From Enchytraeus crypticus (Eukaryota; Annelida; Clitellata; Enchytraeida; Enchytraeidae), in NCBI GenBank assembly GCA_905160935.1, contig CAJHZI010000445.1:397501-461500 (forward strand): a DNA stretch of 64,000 nucleotides, written 5' to 3'. Every line of letters begins with the position of its first letter. Positions within the stretch are counted from its first letter, which is position 1. A model generated the notes under the pieces. The model was not told the DNA's origin. It saw nothing but the letters and a program-made list of their open reading frames with translations, and searched no databases. The position numbers and the translations under genes were made by a program. Of the stretch, positions 45,150 to 57,338 are shown piece by piece.

Positions 45150-45800
45150 CAGTTAATAGCGGAATATTAATTGCTAAGTAGAAGTAAATTTTAAAGACAA
45201 CAAATAATATTCTTGATAAAGCAGTTGAAATGAAATTAGTAACAATTTTTAAAATGCAATGTTTATACATTTCTAATCCATAGGGGCAGAGTCTAAATTC
45301 GTCTCATATATAAGATGCTTTCGAGATACGAAACTGACGTTAGACTTTTTTACAAGAAAATAATATCTTGCACTTGTTAAGTATAAGTTTTGTTAGTGTA
45401 ATGACTGCTTAGTGAAATTTAAACATTTTTTAAAGTTACGATGGTTTATCATTTATAACAGAATTTACATCAGCTGTATTAGAACATTATGAAAAGACCA
45501 ATTTCAAATTTTACAAGTTCGTAATAGACTAATATAGGTGCTACAAGTATGAAAATTTATCATTTCTAAACAAATATTCCTGTGCTGTATTAAGGTGCGA
45601 TTAGTAACTCACAATCATTTTATCTATTGAGATATATCTAACGGCTCCCACTAACGGCTAGTTTTAGTGTCCAAATTATTTGCTCAGATATATCTGAATC
45701 GTCCACTCACGGTCAAATTGAACTAACTTGTATATAGTCATAGTATTAAGATTTAAATTAAAAAAGAAATAAACGATATTTACAGTAATAAGATACATGT
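45150..45800 (+). other. Probable 3' UTR with AATAAA poly(A) signal
   Basis: AT-rich sequence directly after the MYBBP1A-like stop codon, free of recognisable repeats. A canonical AATAAA occurs at 45768-45773, about 620 bp after the stop. A LINE-A fragment follows at 45826, so the transcript probably ends between them. Confidence 0.5.
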
Positions 45801-45825
45801 AGGCAGTGGGCATATATCATGTAAG

Positions 45826-45980
45826 CAGCAGAAATAGGAAGAAGAGTTGGATAGGACAGATTCTAAGGGAGGAAAGTCTACTAAAAGAGGTCATAGAAGG
45901 CAGAATGGAAGGAAATACAGGCAGAGGCAGGCTGAGATTAAGAATGGTAGATGATTTAAGGATTCACTTACATGTGGACA
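45826..45980 (+). mobile_element. LINE family A, short fragment
   Basis: Encodes RNRKKSWIGQILREESLLKE followed by a GR-x-RLR-x-VDDL region; colinear with 29650-29800. Confidence 0.85.
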
Positions 45981-46384
45981 CGAATAGCAATCGAGCCCAG
46001 GCATATTCAGGTATATATACACTTTACTAAATTACATTCATTAAGGAACATATAGCAAACCTTTTACAGAAGAAAAATAGTATTACATTTTTCATCACTC
46101 AGGGACAGTGATAAAAATTGAGATACTTTTATGTCTGCAGCAGGCCTATATAAAATTATATTTTGTAGAAATTAAGGTTATTTGATAATGGTTTCACTTG
46201 AGTTAAACCAAGTGATTACAATACAAGTCGTAGCAGTTCAAGGACCGCAACTGTCTCTTATGAATCACAGTGATAATTATTATGCATGTGTATAGTATAA
46301 CGTTTACCCATGTTATGTCCGAGATGTTGAAGAATAGACCGACCGTAGACTGCACCTGTCGTAAAAGACAACTATGCATAGAAA

Positions 46385-47250
46385 TGTGAAATAGTAAGTG
46401 TTATAATACAAGGTTGTAGCATTCGCCGCTGTTGCTTAACATTTACGTTAAGTTACATTTAACATCCATGGAAGACATTCAAGAAGGAATTAAAAAAGTA
46501 GGAGGTTAATTGTCGCAAGCTGTGAGATTTGTAGATGATCTAGGAATGGTATCGGAAGCGTGAATGGACTGCAGAAAATAATGGATAGTCTGAATGATAC
46601 GGTATTGAAAAATATGGCAGGAGGTTTAACAAAAGCAAATGATGAGAGTGTCCCAGGAAAGAGGTAAAATCAATATTACAATAAATGTAACAAGATTGGA
46701 ACAGGTAAGAAGGTTCAAATATCTAGGTCATACTATAACAGACGTTGTTAAGTGTTAGGCTGAAATATGCCGTAGGATTGCACAAGCAAAAGGGGACTTT
46801 GCTAATAGGAAATAACTTTTAACTAAAAGTCTAAATAAAGCCAATCATGGTATGGATCACGGTATTATATTGATTAGACACATGGACCTTACGGAAGGAA
46901 GATGTCAATAAACCAGAAACGTTGGAAATGTGGATCGATGTAGAAAAGATTATCTGTACCCCAGAACTTACCAAAGTAGAACTTCTGGAGGGAGTTGGTG
47001 CAGATAAATTGTTGATGAATACATTTCCGTAAGAAATAGAAAGATGAGCTGAATAGGACATATTCTTAACTATATTTGTAAGAGGTCATACAGGAGATAT
47101 AATGAAAGGAAAGAGAAATAAGGCAGACCGAGAATCTCAGAATGATTTAACGATCCACTCTTACGTGGACATGAAGAGGACAACGGAAGAGAGAAGAGCC
47201 GAAGCGTTGTATGACGTGGACCTGGCAGTAGACAGTGCAGAGACAGAAAG
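46385..47250 (+). mobile_element. LINE family A, decayed RT-to-3' copy
   Basis: Starts at the CSISPLL block (ggttgtagcattcgccgctg) and runs, with many indels, through FVDDLGMVSE-like catalytic-box residues, the YLGHT region, and the MKRTTEERR end to gacctggcagtagacagtgc. No intact frame. Confidence 0.8.
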
Positions 47251-47504
47251 CTAGGTATTAGCTGGTTTGCCCTGCAGCGGTGACTTTCACAATCGCTCAA
47301 TATCCGCTGAATTTGCGTGACGTCCATGAAAATTATAGCCGAATATGTGAACATAACTTCGTTGCACGGTTATACGAGGATATAGCAAACCATCACATAT
47401 GAACTTGACAATAGCTTTATAAAAATCTCGTCCACATTGAACGCTAAGTTGTAATAATAGTAACAGAAGTTTTTATAGAATTAAAATTAAATTAATTCAA
47501 CAGG

Positions 47505-47735
47505 CCTCTCACTCTCTCGCTCTCTCTGCACTCTGCCTACTGGCAGGTCCAAAGATATAACGCCTGCCCTCTTCTCTGTCTTCCGCTTTCCTCTTCTTGT
47601 CCACATATGAGTGGATCTTTAAGTCATCTAATATTCCTATCTCGGTCTGCAATCCTATTGTCTATTTCAGTCTCCCATTTTCCATCATCTGTTTTAGTAT
47701 GACCTAAATATTTGAAACTCCTTTTCTATTCGTAT
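47505..47735 (-). mobile_element. LINE family A, 3' end, minus strand, internally deleted
   Basis: (CT)-rich tract, tgcctactggcaggtcc, and the KRK-AED region, then a jump to sequence from the YLGH region (tttgaaactccttttctatt), so an internal segment has been lost. A further tiny plus-strand LINE-A piece may lie at 47822-47872. Confidence 0.75.
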
Positions 47736-47904
47736 CTGGTGCCTTTGCTATAGTATTGATTTAGCGAACAGGCCTATATTTGTTTATTTTATTTCCCCTC
47801 AAAAACAATATTACAGCAAATTGAACGAGATTGCAACAGGCAAGAAGCTTCAAATATCTGTCATACTGAAAAGTTAACTTACTTAATATTGCTCCTTGAT
47901 TATC

Positions 47905-48145
47905 TCCTTGGGAGGGGACTTAGCGCACTCGGTTAAGTTGCGGGTCACTTGAACGTCAAAGCCACGTTACGCGCTGTTAGTACTTTGTGGGCGATCACTT
48001 TGGAAGACCAAGTGTCGAAATCTTTGAATGCATATAATCCCCATGGTGTTGGAGGTTATTCTTAAATCCGCGCCAGCTGCTATTGGAGCGCCAACAAAAT
48101 CAACGATTAGTAATAACCATGAAGGGGAAACAGAGGAAATAAAGA
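47905..48145 (+). mobile_element. 5S rRNA-derived SINE, copy 3
   Basis: gcgcactcggttaagttgcg, GTTAGTACTTTGTGGGCGAT (47975-47994) and gaccaagtgtcgaaatcttt form the 5S-like head. The body has ttcttaaatccgcgccagct, as in the other copies. Confidence 0.85.
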
Positions 48146-49434
48146 ATACTATAAAAACGGCAACCATAAGAAAGGAAACTCTAGACCTACTGCACATACG
48201 TATGACATGTGTGTATACGGAATAATAATTATAATATAACTGCTTTAAATGTAAAAACAATTACGATCATTATTTAAAGGGAAATAAATGATAATGGATT
48301 CGAAGATGTTAACGTATTACACCAAGCTTGTAAGTACTATTTTTATTTATAATTGTTGTATGTCCAAGCCCTTTGTTCTCGATGGACGATGAGAACATCG
48401 AATTCGATTGTGTATTGGTATATAGCAACAGCTGTGCTAGAGCCTAAGGGCAAGAGATAGTTTCATTGTTTTAAGTACTTGTTTCTTTCGCGTGTTTTGT
48501 TAAATTATGTCGAAGCTATAGTAGCACTTGCTTGCATGCGTTCTAATTAAATTATGAAAGTTATCGTGCTGGTCAATGTATTTATTATTTTCTCAGTATG
48601 TTATTAAGTTTAGTACGAGCTAGTGGCTGATGGAATGGCTTAGGCCTTATACTGCAATACTCAATTTCATGTCCACTACAAGAAAATTCCATTTTTATTT
48701 TTAATCTGTAAGGCTATAAGCGCACACATTTTCAAACATTTTTAGGACTATATTTAATTCAGCTATGTTTTGAGAGCTAAGCATTAATTAAAGTATAATT
48801 GTGAGCTAGGAGATCGGTCTGAATTTGTTGGGCCCCCTTGTAGGCTAATGCATACACGAGATCTCCTAGTATCTAATATGGGTCCCTATCAGGGAACGCA
48901 CCTCAGAAAAAATTTGAGCTAGTGTAACTGAGCTCCTCTGCGTCACCCACACACTTTAACCACTGTATTTAAAAGACGTTAATATTGTATTTTATCGAAT
49001 AGTCTCTCCAATGGATTGCGGATTTTAAGATTTATCAGCCTACTTTAGGCATAGGCAAGATAACATGCCTGGTAGCAAAGAGGAAGTGGGTATCTAATAG
49101 TGGAGTATGATGATGATGATTGCGTATATGGTAACTAATACGTATTGGAAAAGATTGACTTTCTATCTGGAGTAATTAGAAAGATCTTTAATGGAAACTG
49201 TTATTGATGGAACTTAACGTAGGCTAATGAATTCTACAATTTTTGCCTGATATTGTAATAATATTTAAGCGAATAATAACCCTTTTATAGCAAAATGATA
49301 TAAAACTTTTTCAATTGGGGTTGAAACCTTCGGACTTTTGGATCCTCTCCGTCTAGACCTACCTAGTTATTTTATAATTATGGATCTAGAGTGATTCTTA
49401 TGTTCATTTAAAATATACGATGCAGTGCTGGGTT
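48146..49434. other. Intergenic; degenerate hAT-MITE internal fragment
   Basis: 48805-48975 matches the interior of the hAT MITEs (gggcccccttgta, tcctagtat, aaaaatttgagctagtgtaa, ctgagctcctc, taaccactg) without the ends. A short GATGATGATGATT tract is at 49108. The rest is unrecognised. Confidence 0.45.
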
Positions 49435-49675
49435 GTATCTAGTTATAGTAACGCTAGATACTGTAACTAGTTACTTTTTAAGTAACTCATGCAATAACCT
49501 AACAAATATTGGATCAGAAAGCACAATTGGTTGCTTAATTAAGACCCACACTAACAATGCCACACAGTAGCTGGTAGTAGTTGGTCAAAAGTACCTAGTT
49601 TGAGTAACTACTAACTAGTTACTTTTTCAAGTAACCAGTAACGCTAATTGCTAGCTACTTTTACGTACATTTTTC
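49435..49675. repeat. TAACTAGTTACTTTTT repeats
   Basis: GTAACTAGTTACTTTTTAAG (49460-49480) and CTAACTAGTTACTTTTTCAA (49613-49633), each followed by AGTAAC, about 150 bp apart. Such palindromic GTAAC...GTTAC motifs occur in the subterminal regions of some hAT MITEs; the element here is not delimited. Confidence 0.4.
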
Positions 49676-49706
49676 TGTTATTACAATTTTCTTGCGACTC
49701 CTCAAC

Positions 49707-50685
49707 CAGGGGCGGATCCAGGAATTTTGTAAGGGGGTTTTTTTGTAGTACATTTTTTGCATACGCCTCGCTTTCTTCGGGACATGTGACTCAATCAGAC
49801 AAATTTCTATGAGGGGAGGGGGCTCAAAATTTATTCTTCACTACTGAATTTGGCTCATAGAGTGAGTGTGTCCCCTTAACTTACCCCCCCCCCCCCCGCT
49901 TATACCCGTACTAAAGTCAGGGGAATACCTAAAGGCCTACAGTTGTTTTGGAAAAAGTAAGTTAATTTTGTCACCTCTGAAGATCTCGACGAATTGCAAA
50001 AGTGACCTAATTTTAGTGGTAGTGGGGGGGGGGGACTTAACCCCTCCCATCCAAGGCTGTGTGCACCACTGCTACGGGACAGAGTTCACATTTTTTACAT
50101 ACACCCTTTTTTCCTCCACTGCATAGGTTCAAGTGAAAATTGAGTGCTAGTGAAACGATCAACATTTTTTGGACCTCCTTCCATTATACAGGGCTCCTAG
50201 TAGTCTATATCCTAGAAACTAGACAAAAATTGAGCTATTATAAATGAGTTCCCTGTCGTACCCCCCCCCCTCTCGGGCCCCCTAACCACTGCCATTGCTA
50301 ACATATTTACACATCGAAATTGCCTTAGAAACAACGAAACCATACCCTGTCATACCCTCCACTCCGGCCCCCTCCCTAACCACTGCCATTATTAACATAT
50401 TTACACATCGAAATTGCCTTAGAAACAATGAAACTATAACCTGTCATACCCTCTACCCCGGGTCCCCCCCCCTAACCACTGCCATTATTAACATATTTAC
50501 ACATCGAAATTGCCTTAGAAACAATGAAACTATAACCTGTCATACCCTCTACCCCGGGCCCCCCCCCCTAACCACTGCCATTAATAACATATCTACACAT
50601 CGAAATTGACATAGAAACAATGAAAATATAGTTTAAAATTTTTTATCAGCGGACCTAAGGGGGGGCCCCCCTGGATCCGCCACTG
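49707..50685. mobile_element. hAT-type MITE, copy 2, with perfect 8-bp target duplication and internal 95-bp array
   Basis: 979 bp. Same ends as copy 1 (CAGGGGCGGATCCAGGA and CCTGGATCCGCCACTG). Flanking 8-mers TCCTCAAC at 49699-49706 and 50686-50693 are identical. Near the right end the unit cctaaccactgccatt...cgaaattgccttagaaacaa is repeated four times (50281, 50375, 50471, 50567; period 94-96 bp), whereas copy 1 has one unit. No credible coding frame; open frames here are products of the array. Confidence 0.9.
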
Positions 50686-50693
50686 TCCTCAAC

Positions 50694-51976
50694 GCAGTGT
50701 ACGGCGATGATCAAAAAACGTTTTCAAGCGTCATACTTAAAGTGTATCCTTGAATAACTTATTTTATGAATTTAAAATTACGTGTAGGCTTTCTTTTTTC
50801 ATTAAAAACCAAATTCTTTTGCGGCATTATGCTCCTTTGCTTGCAAGGATTCGCAGCTGCGATTCCTCTCTATGCTCCTCCTTGTGCACATAGCTTTAAT
50901 ACGAGTTTTGCCGTCAAGTAAAACTCTTATGAAGTGAGTACGGTGCTGGTGTATGAATTTAATCACCTTTTCCGGAGATTATAAAATCTTTAGGTAGGAG
51001 GCTATTTGCCTCTCTCTTGGAAGCGGAAGATAATAATACTCCTTATGAACTAGCTAATTAGCTAAGCAAGAGGCACTACTGATAGATTAATATAGTTTAT
51101 GAACTTGAAGTGAAGTCCAAACAATCATTGAATTTGAATGAGTTCTAATGATTTATTAAAGTACACAGTAGATATAATTACAGGAACCTTATTTTAAACG
51201 AATTTTTTTATTAAAAGTTGGAGATCCTACTATTGATAACTTGAAAGTTTTTTTCAGAACTACCCGTATATACGTATGTTTATCTTACTCTTCTAACAGG
51301 ATTTTATTTACTTCATAATATTTAAGATAGTAATGATAATCAGTGGTGTTATCTAGCAACTGAAGGTGACTTTTTGTGTTGCCCTTGAGTTTCTCTCTGA
51401 AACTGATGAATTATGCTTGTGTGTTTTACTGAATAAAGATAATTCTGAATAATGGTACAAGTAACTTGAGGTTATAATCCAGATTTTAGACTAACTAAGT
51501 TAGAGGTGACTTGAAGTTTAACGAAGTTAGAGATCTGTTTAAGGTTAATGAAGTTAGAGGTCAATTGAAGGGTTAAGTAAGAAAGTTCATTGAATGCATA
51601 GGCTACGAAAGTAGAGAATACTTGAATGTATCCTAAATGTAGAGGTAATTCCTGACTTTAGTAAAAATACTGAATTGCTTTGAATTGGTTTGTTATACCA
51701 GTAGGCTGTTAAAACTGTACTAGCAATAGTTAGATATAGTTCAGGACCGGTCCTTATACACCCCAGGCCAGCATTTTATTTTATTGAAGGATGAAGAAGA
51801 ATTGATATTGTGATGCTACTACTACTTACATAGAATTAAAGAAATGTATTATATAATAATATAATTTACTAGGCTTTTCCGTGCCAGCTAAATAAGCCAA
51901 AGAGCTCAATCGTACTATAATTGAAAGGAGACGGCGACCTTAGAATAAAGGATTACGTATTCTTTCTGTAAGCGAA
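50694..51976. other. Intergenic, nothing recognised
   Basis: AT-rich with short loose repeats of aagttagaggt between 51495 and 51560. No gene or element recognised. Confidence 0.3.
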
Positions 51977-52303
51977 AGCATAAGGGTTCTCAGACGAGGA
52001 GGGCAAATGTCCTGGTTTTTATTTTAAAACTAATTGATTGCTATTAAAACTCAAACAAATGCTGTTTAAATAGGGTAATAAATCAAGCATAAGGGTTCTC
52101 AGACGAGGAGGGCAAATGTCCTGGTTTTTATTTTAAAACTAATTGATTGCTATTAAAACTCAAACAAATGCTGTTTAAATAGGGTAATAAATCAAGCATA
52201 AGGGTTCTCAGACGAGGAGGGCAAATGTCCAGGTTTTTATTTTAAAACTAATTGATTGCTATTAAAACTCAAACAAATGCTGTTACAATAGGGTAATATA
52301 GAT
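51977..52303. repeat. 109-bp tandem triplication
   Basis: Three near-identical head-to-tail units (51977, 52086, 52195) starting agcataagggttctcagacg. Copies 1 and 2 look identical and copy 3 differs at a few bases, so the array is young. Confidence 0.9.
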
Positions 52304-53549
52304 GATAAACTCACATCCCAAACAATCAGAATTAATTGCCTGTTATGTTGAACTAAAATGGAATTTATCAGTTCAATAAATTAAACTAAAATTTAGAATA
52401 AAATTGATAAATGAAATCATTCCAACTCTGCTCAGGACAAAGGGTTAGGCTTGTATTTAAAACTTAAACCCAAAAGAATTTACTAAATTACAACCAAGAA
52501 CGAGAAAGTTTATAGTGTTTATTACTACTGGTCTATACACTGTTGTGGCTATTAAAAGGTTAGTTAATTACTAAACAAGTGAATGAATGTTGATCGAATC
52601 GTATACAGCAAATCAGTTTCGGCGACTATCTCCTTGTCTTGTTCTAAAATTTACATCCCTAAACTAAATAATTGGCAGTATCATCTAAGGTTTTAGGTTC
52701 AAATCCCTCGGCAGACGTACAGTGCTGAGGCGAAGGATGAGAATTCAAGTCTTTAAAATTAAATATTGATTAATTTAATATAATCAAAACAACAAATTAA
52801 AAATAGAGTAAATATAATATAAATTAATAGAACCAAATCAAATTGTAAGTACTTATCTATCAAACGATGAATTCAGATGAAATAGCAAATTTTGAAATTC
52901 TACCTCTAAATTTAAATTATAGATGAAGTTACCGGACTAGAGCTAAGTATCAACTGACTAGTACTGCCTTGCCTATTGCTAAGGCTCCGGGGTATATATG
53001 CCAATAATGAGGATGTACATCCAGACTAATCAGAAATTTCATCTGAAATAAATCATCACAGTTCGAATAAACTAAACTTTAGAGGATTAATTGCTTAAAT
53101 TTCCACACAACAACAACAACAGAATTAGAGTGCTACTGTCATCAATGACAACATTGAGCACTATGGTACCAAATTCAAACCGATGAGCAGAGTGTGGAGA
53201 AATAAATACGAAATGGCATCATATGAGCGATACTGAATGACATTTATGCTTAAATTAGTCCCTAAAAGCATTTAATAATAAATAAGGTTTGCCAAAAACT
53301 TTGGAATTGAGTTAAAATAACTCAATACTTGAGTACAAATCGACTATGGAAAATTTCACAATTTGAAAGCTTAAAATCGTCATGCGATAAACTGAACATG
53401 AACTCAGCACGTTGAAAAACACAGAAAATGGATGGAACTGGTTCTTAACACTCCAGGCCATTGCTGGGACGGTGCGTGCAAAACAATGTCTTTCTCAGAG
53501 TATAATAAACTAGAAAAGATGACCTGATTTTTAAAAGTGAACTAATATA
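52304..53549. other. Intergenic, nothing firmly recognised
   Basis: AT-rich. A B-box-like ggttcaaatccctcg lies at 52693. A short open segment near 53130-53235 reads IEHYGTKFKPMSRVWRNKYE and may be a protein relic; I cannot name it. Confidence 0.3.
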
Positions 53550-53790
53550 CAGGGTGCGCATTAAAAAAATATCCTCCTAGCACAATTGCGATAGCTTAGT
53601 CAATTCTTAATATTTCGCCATGAAATTTTAAGGTTCTTTTGTGGAGGAATCTAGCCACAAGCTGACCAAATTTTGTAAAAATATTTTTAAGGGAACCAGA
53701 GTTATCCAAGTTTTGCGAAAAAAGTGCTTTTTTCATTTAACACGCAACATAAAACGTCAATTTGAATCAATTCCTTTTTGAAAATGTGCT

Positions 53791-53806
53791 GGCCCTGAAA
53801 AAGGTC
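53791..53806 (-). promoter_or_regulatory. Histone-type 3' stem-loop after transposase remnant (copy 2)
   Basis: Minus strand GACCTTTTTCAGGGCC, preceded by AAC. It lies 3' of the transposase frame in the element's own orientation. Confidence 0.5.
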
Positions 53807-54264
53807 GTTAGATGATGACGACTCTGATTTTGTGCTACAATGTGTGCTCGAAATGAACGCCCCGGACTTTAATGCCGGCCAGAAGTCTTTTCTTACAGAT
53901 AAAATTGCGCTGTCAATGAACTGCTGTGGTAGGTCTTTCCAGATATCTTGAAGAACAGCCTTTAATTCCGTTGTGTTTCTGGGTTTGGGCTTGAAAGCAC
54001 GATACTTTTACAACATGGGTCTCTAGACAAAGAATCAGGTGGATTAAAATCTGGAGAATTAGGAGGCCAATCATCCATTTTTACTAAATCTGACCTGCAT
54101 TGTACAAGAAAGCATTGCGCAAGATTTGAAGTGTGAGCCGGCGCGCCGTCCTGTTGAAAAATGAAATCATTTGGCTTTAACTTGTTGAACTCTTTAATCA
54201 GTTTCGGCAGAATAGTGTTAGGGTAATACATTGTAGCACAATATCAGAAGCGTCATCATCTAAC

Positions 54265-54280
54265 GGTCCTTTTCAGGGCC
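54265..54280 (+). promoter_or_regulatory. Histone-type stem-loop, upstream arm (copy 2)
   Basis: GGTCCTTTTCAGGGCC, preceded by AAC: all six stem positions pair (one G-T). Mirrored partner of 53791-53806. Confidence 0.55.
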
Positions 54281-54516
54281 AACACATTTTCAAAAAGGAA
54301 TTGATTCTAACTGACGTTTTACGTTGCGTGTTAAATGAAAACTTTTTTCGCAAAACTTGGATAACTCCGGTTCCTTTAAAATAGTTTTACAAAGTTTGGT
54401 CAGCTTGTGGCTAAATTCCTCCACAAGAGAACCTTAAAATTTCAAGGCGAAATATTAAGAATTGACTAAGCTATCGCAATTGTGCTAGGAGGATATTTTT
54501 TAATGCGCATCCTGTA

Positions 54517-55816
54517 TTTCCATTACAATATTCAAGTAGTTGAGTGATTTTAGTATTTTACGGGTAAATAAGTTTGCTAAGTTTGCTTCCCTGCAAAGTA
54601 ATTCAATATTTCAGTCATTAGGCTTCATATATCAGTCTACTTAGACCTCCGTAGTCTAATACTCTATGGATATTGCAAAGTAGACCTATGTTAAGCTCCT
54701 GTTAAGCTCCTCTAACACAACACAACCCGCTAAAGTAGATGTTTTTCGTTTATCTCAACTAACCGGCGGATACTTTCATTGCAAGATGTTATTGTGCGGG
54801 AAGCTGTGCTAGAGTCTAGCGTACGAGTCCTACCTACGAATGGAATAACCGTTCGGTCTAAGAGACTTACAGGTTCAACTCCACAACGCGAAGAGTATGC
54901 CTACTGCCATGGGTCCTATCTACCTACGAGATGTGAGGTTTTGTGGGTGACTGTTACAGAAGACTATTGAGAGACGAACAAGCATAAAACTGTCATAAAT
55001 GCATGTACACTTACATTATCTTTTGCGTATCATACTTTAATAATACACAAAACTATCTTTATGAACTCTAAATATTTATACAACGTTCGATACTTTGCTG
55101 TCTTGTTACCCTGTTACCTTGTTACCGTCAAGAATGAAAAGAAAAGAGAAAGGAGGATGAATAAGAAGAAGAACTGAATCAAGAAGAACGGAAAGACTCT
55201 AAAGACCGAAAAAACCGACAGAAGACCGACAACAGCCAACAGAACTAACCCAAAAGCCCGGACTACTGAGAGAACTAAGCTTATATATCAGAAAGACACA
55301 CACACATTCAAACATACAAGCACACACACACTTAGAGAGAGACATTCACACGATACTAATGTTAATTGTTCTAAGGAAACCCGTTTCAAAGGTTATCCCA
55401 CTTAACCAGATATAACAGTAGCAACGAATAATCCTAAGGTCATACAAACACACAACAACCACTATGAAATTGACCCTCAGGTACGTTTCCATAACCCTAT
55501 TTATAAGATTTTAACAGAATTTGTATATCTAGTGCTTCAATTGAACTTAATTACATTTTGCTAGAATGTATGGGAGACCGGGGCTGAATGTTATAGGGGT
55601 TACTTCTTACAAATACAATATCTTAAAATAATAAAGCTAATGTGACTATTTAGTGTGGATATGTGCCTACATGACCTTCAACTACTGATGAGTTTTTTGT
55701 GCGATTTCGTTGAAAGATAAATTTTTTTCTATACAAAGTTCAATTTTAGCACCCGTGAGTAAATTTAGCGCGGCTGATTTTATTTTTTTGTTCACATTCA
55801 AGTAGGCCTAATAACC
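54517..55816. other. Intergenic; possible tRNA-like repeat and purine-rich tract
   Basis: 54850-54895 has acttacaggttcaactccac (B-box-like). 55135-55270 is a strongly purine-rich tract (GAAGAAGAAC-type). No gene recognised. Confidence 0.3.
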
Positions 55817-56215
55817 ATGCTACACTATTTATCTATTAATCGCACTTTAAAGCAATGCCATCTTGTGAGCAGTACTTATGTTATTGAGTATTCAACTTCT
55901 GATCGACTTCGGGGTTGGATGTTACACAATCATCGAAGTTACAGAACTGTGTTGGTTGTTGCAGAAATTGTTTATAAATTATTAGATGCTATAAACGTCA
56001 GACTGTTAGAGAAATCTTTCCACGTATTTCCACGTATCTTTCCACTTTATGCACGTCACGTTATAATTTGGAGAAGAAAACAAAGAGCACCGTCGGAAAT
56101 TTGTCCGGAGGGCGTGGCTAGACATAAAGTGTTCACTAAGTTTGTCATATTTGCGATAAGGATAGTAATGATACTGTTTAATATTGTTTTCTATTGTTTG
56201 ATACTTTGTTACTGA
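55817..56215 (+). CDS. Unrecognised open reading frame, 132 codons (doubtful)
   Basis: The longest simple open frame in the intergenic region. It begins MLHYLSINRTLKQCHLVSST, has a basic middle (RHVIIWRRKQR) and a hydrophobic, potentially membrane-spanning end (VIFAIRIVMILFNIVFYCLI). I do not recognise any family. Composition follows local AT content, and no splice or promoter evidence supports it. It could be chance. Confidence 0.15.
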   Translation: MLHYLSINRTLKQCHLVSSTYVIEYSTSDRLRGWMLHNHRSYRTVLVVAEIVYKLLDAINVRLLEKSFHVFPRIFPLYARHVIIWRRKQRAPSEICPEGVARHKVFTKFVIFAIRIVMILFNIVFYCLILCY

Positions 56216-57338
56216 GTAGCCTATTAATTTAGATTTAACAGCTGTAGCAATGCAGCGCCGTATGATGTAACAAGCAACCCCCTTATGTGGGGCTGCTTGT
56301 TACAATTTAGTTGATTGCCACTTTTAAATGAATATTCTATTCACACCCCAGACGCATGTTTGTAAATGTTGATATAGGCCTACATCAAATTGGATTATGT
56401 GTGAGCATACTTTTGCTTAATTTCCTTTATTTAACTGCGATAATAAAGGCTGTAGGCCGCAAAAGGTAAAATTTGTAACATCCAAACCCAGTCTCCCTTA
56501 CATAAGAATTCTGAAAAATCACACATTTGAGCTTTAATTTAAATTTAATTTTAACTTAATTTTCTTAACAAACATTTTGAGACTAATGAATGTAAGTCAT
56601 TTAGTGCATTTTGCCTAATTAATAAATGAATAAAAGAAGTACAAAACCAAAATCTATTTCATAACAAGTAGGCGTATGCCGCTTATAAAGCGTCAAACAT
56701 TCGTATTTATTACCGCTATTTGTATTCTGCGACGTAGCATAAACCTTCAATGACACTAATTGGGAATTCCAGAACTCTTAAAATGAAATTTTAATAAAAG
56801 TAGGCCCGCGCACACTACAATAATTTATAATAAAAGTAGGCACGCACATTATAGTGATATGATCAACTATGTTGATATCTATGACTTTTTATACCACATA
56901 TTTAAACTGTTAGGCAATTTAGTCCTTTTTCCGTACAACCAATCCAGTGAATGTCCGAGATTTTACTCTCAGATCAGCGCAACCGGGAATCGAATCCAAC
57001 TGAGGTTAAATTCACATCAGAATCTGACACTTAGAACTTCATGACGATACTACTGCGCTATTAAGACATTAAAATTATTGTTAATATAATAATATAGGCC
57101 CTATTATACTATTATTCTGACTAGTTACACTGAAAATTTAAAAAAAAGTAAATTTGTACAAATTGCCAATATTTAAAGAAATATCAACTGAGATGGGGTT
57201 CCCAAATTCATGCTAGGCTAGGACTATGCTAGCCTAGGCTTATATAGTCTATATATTATACTAATTGTATTGTTACTTTAGGTAGTTCAGAGGGTTGCTG
57301 TCATAGGCTTTACTTGGTAATTTTAAGCTCCGATAAAA
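56216..57338. other. Upstream region of the Skeletor-like gene
   Basis: Contains the minus-strand SINE at 56830-57070. An AT-rich ttatatagtctatatattat stretch at 57240-57260, about 80-100 bp before the ATG, could include a TATA-like element. Not proven. Confidence 0.3.
56830..57070 (-). mobile_element. tRNA-derived SINE, copy 3
   Basis: Minus strand shows aatgtcttaatagcgcagta, a decayed B-box (ggattcgattccc), then cattcactggattggttgta and tgcctaacagtttaaata, as in the other copies. Confidence 0.8.

Larger units (their letters stand above)
53550..54514 (-). mobile_element. D37D mariner-like element family 1, copy 2 (minus strand)
   Basis: 965 bp flanked by TA (53548-53549, 54515-54516). Same ends and roughly 290-bp inverted repeats as 32000-32972. 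On the minus strand the interior reads MYYPNTILPKLIKEFNKLKP, FQQDGAPAHTS and WPPNSPDFNPPDS, then the same frameshift as copy 1. Catalytic QQDGAP is intact but the N-terminal half of the transposase is missing. Confidence 0.9.

Noticed and set aside
50295..50609. 104-codon frame with internal protein repeats
   Set aside because: The repeats are the 95-bp DNA array inside a hAT MITE. No coding signature.
54779..54970. 63-codon frame
   Set aside because: No family similarity; it overlaps a B-box-like motif and is probably repeat-derived.
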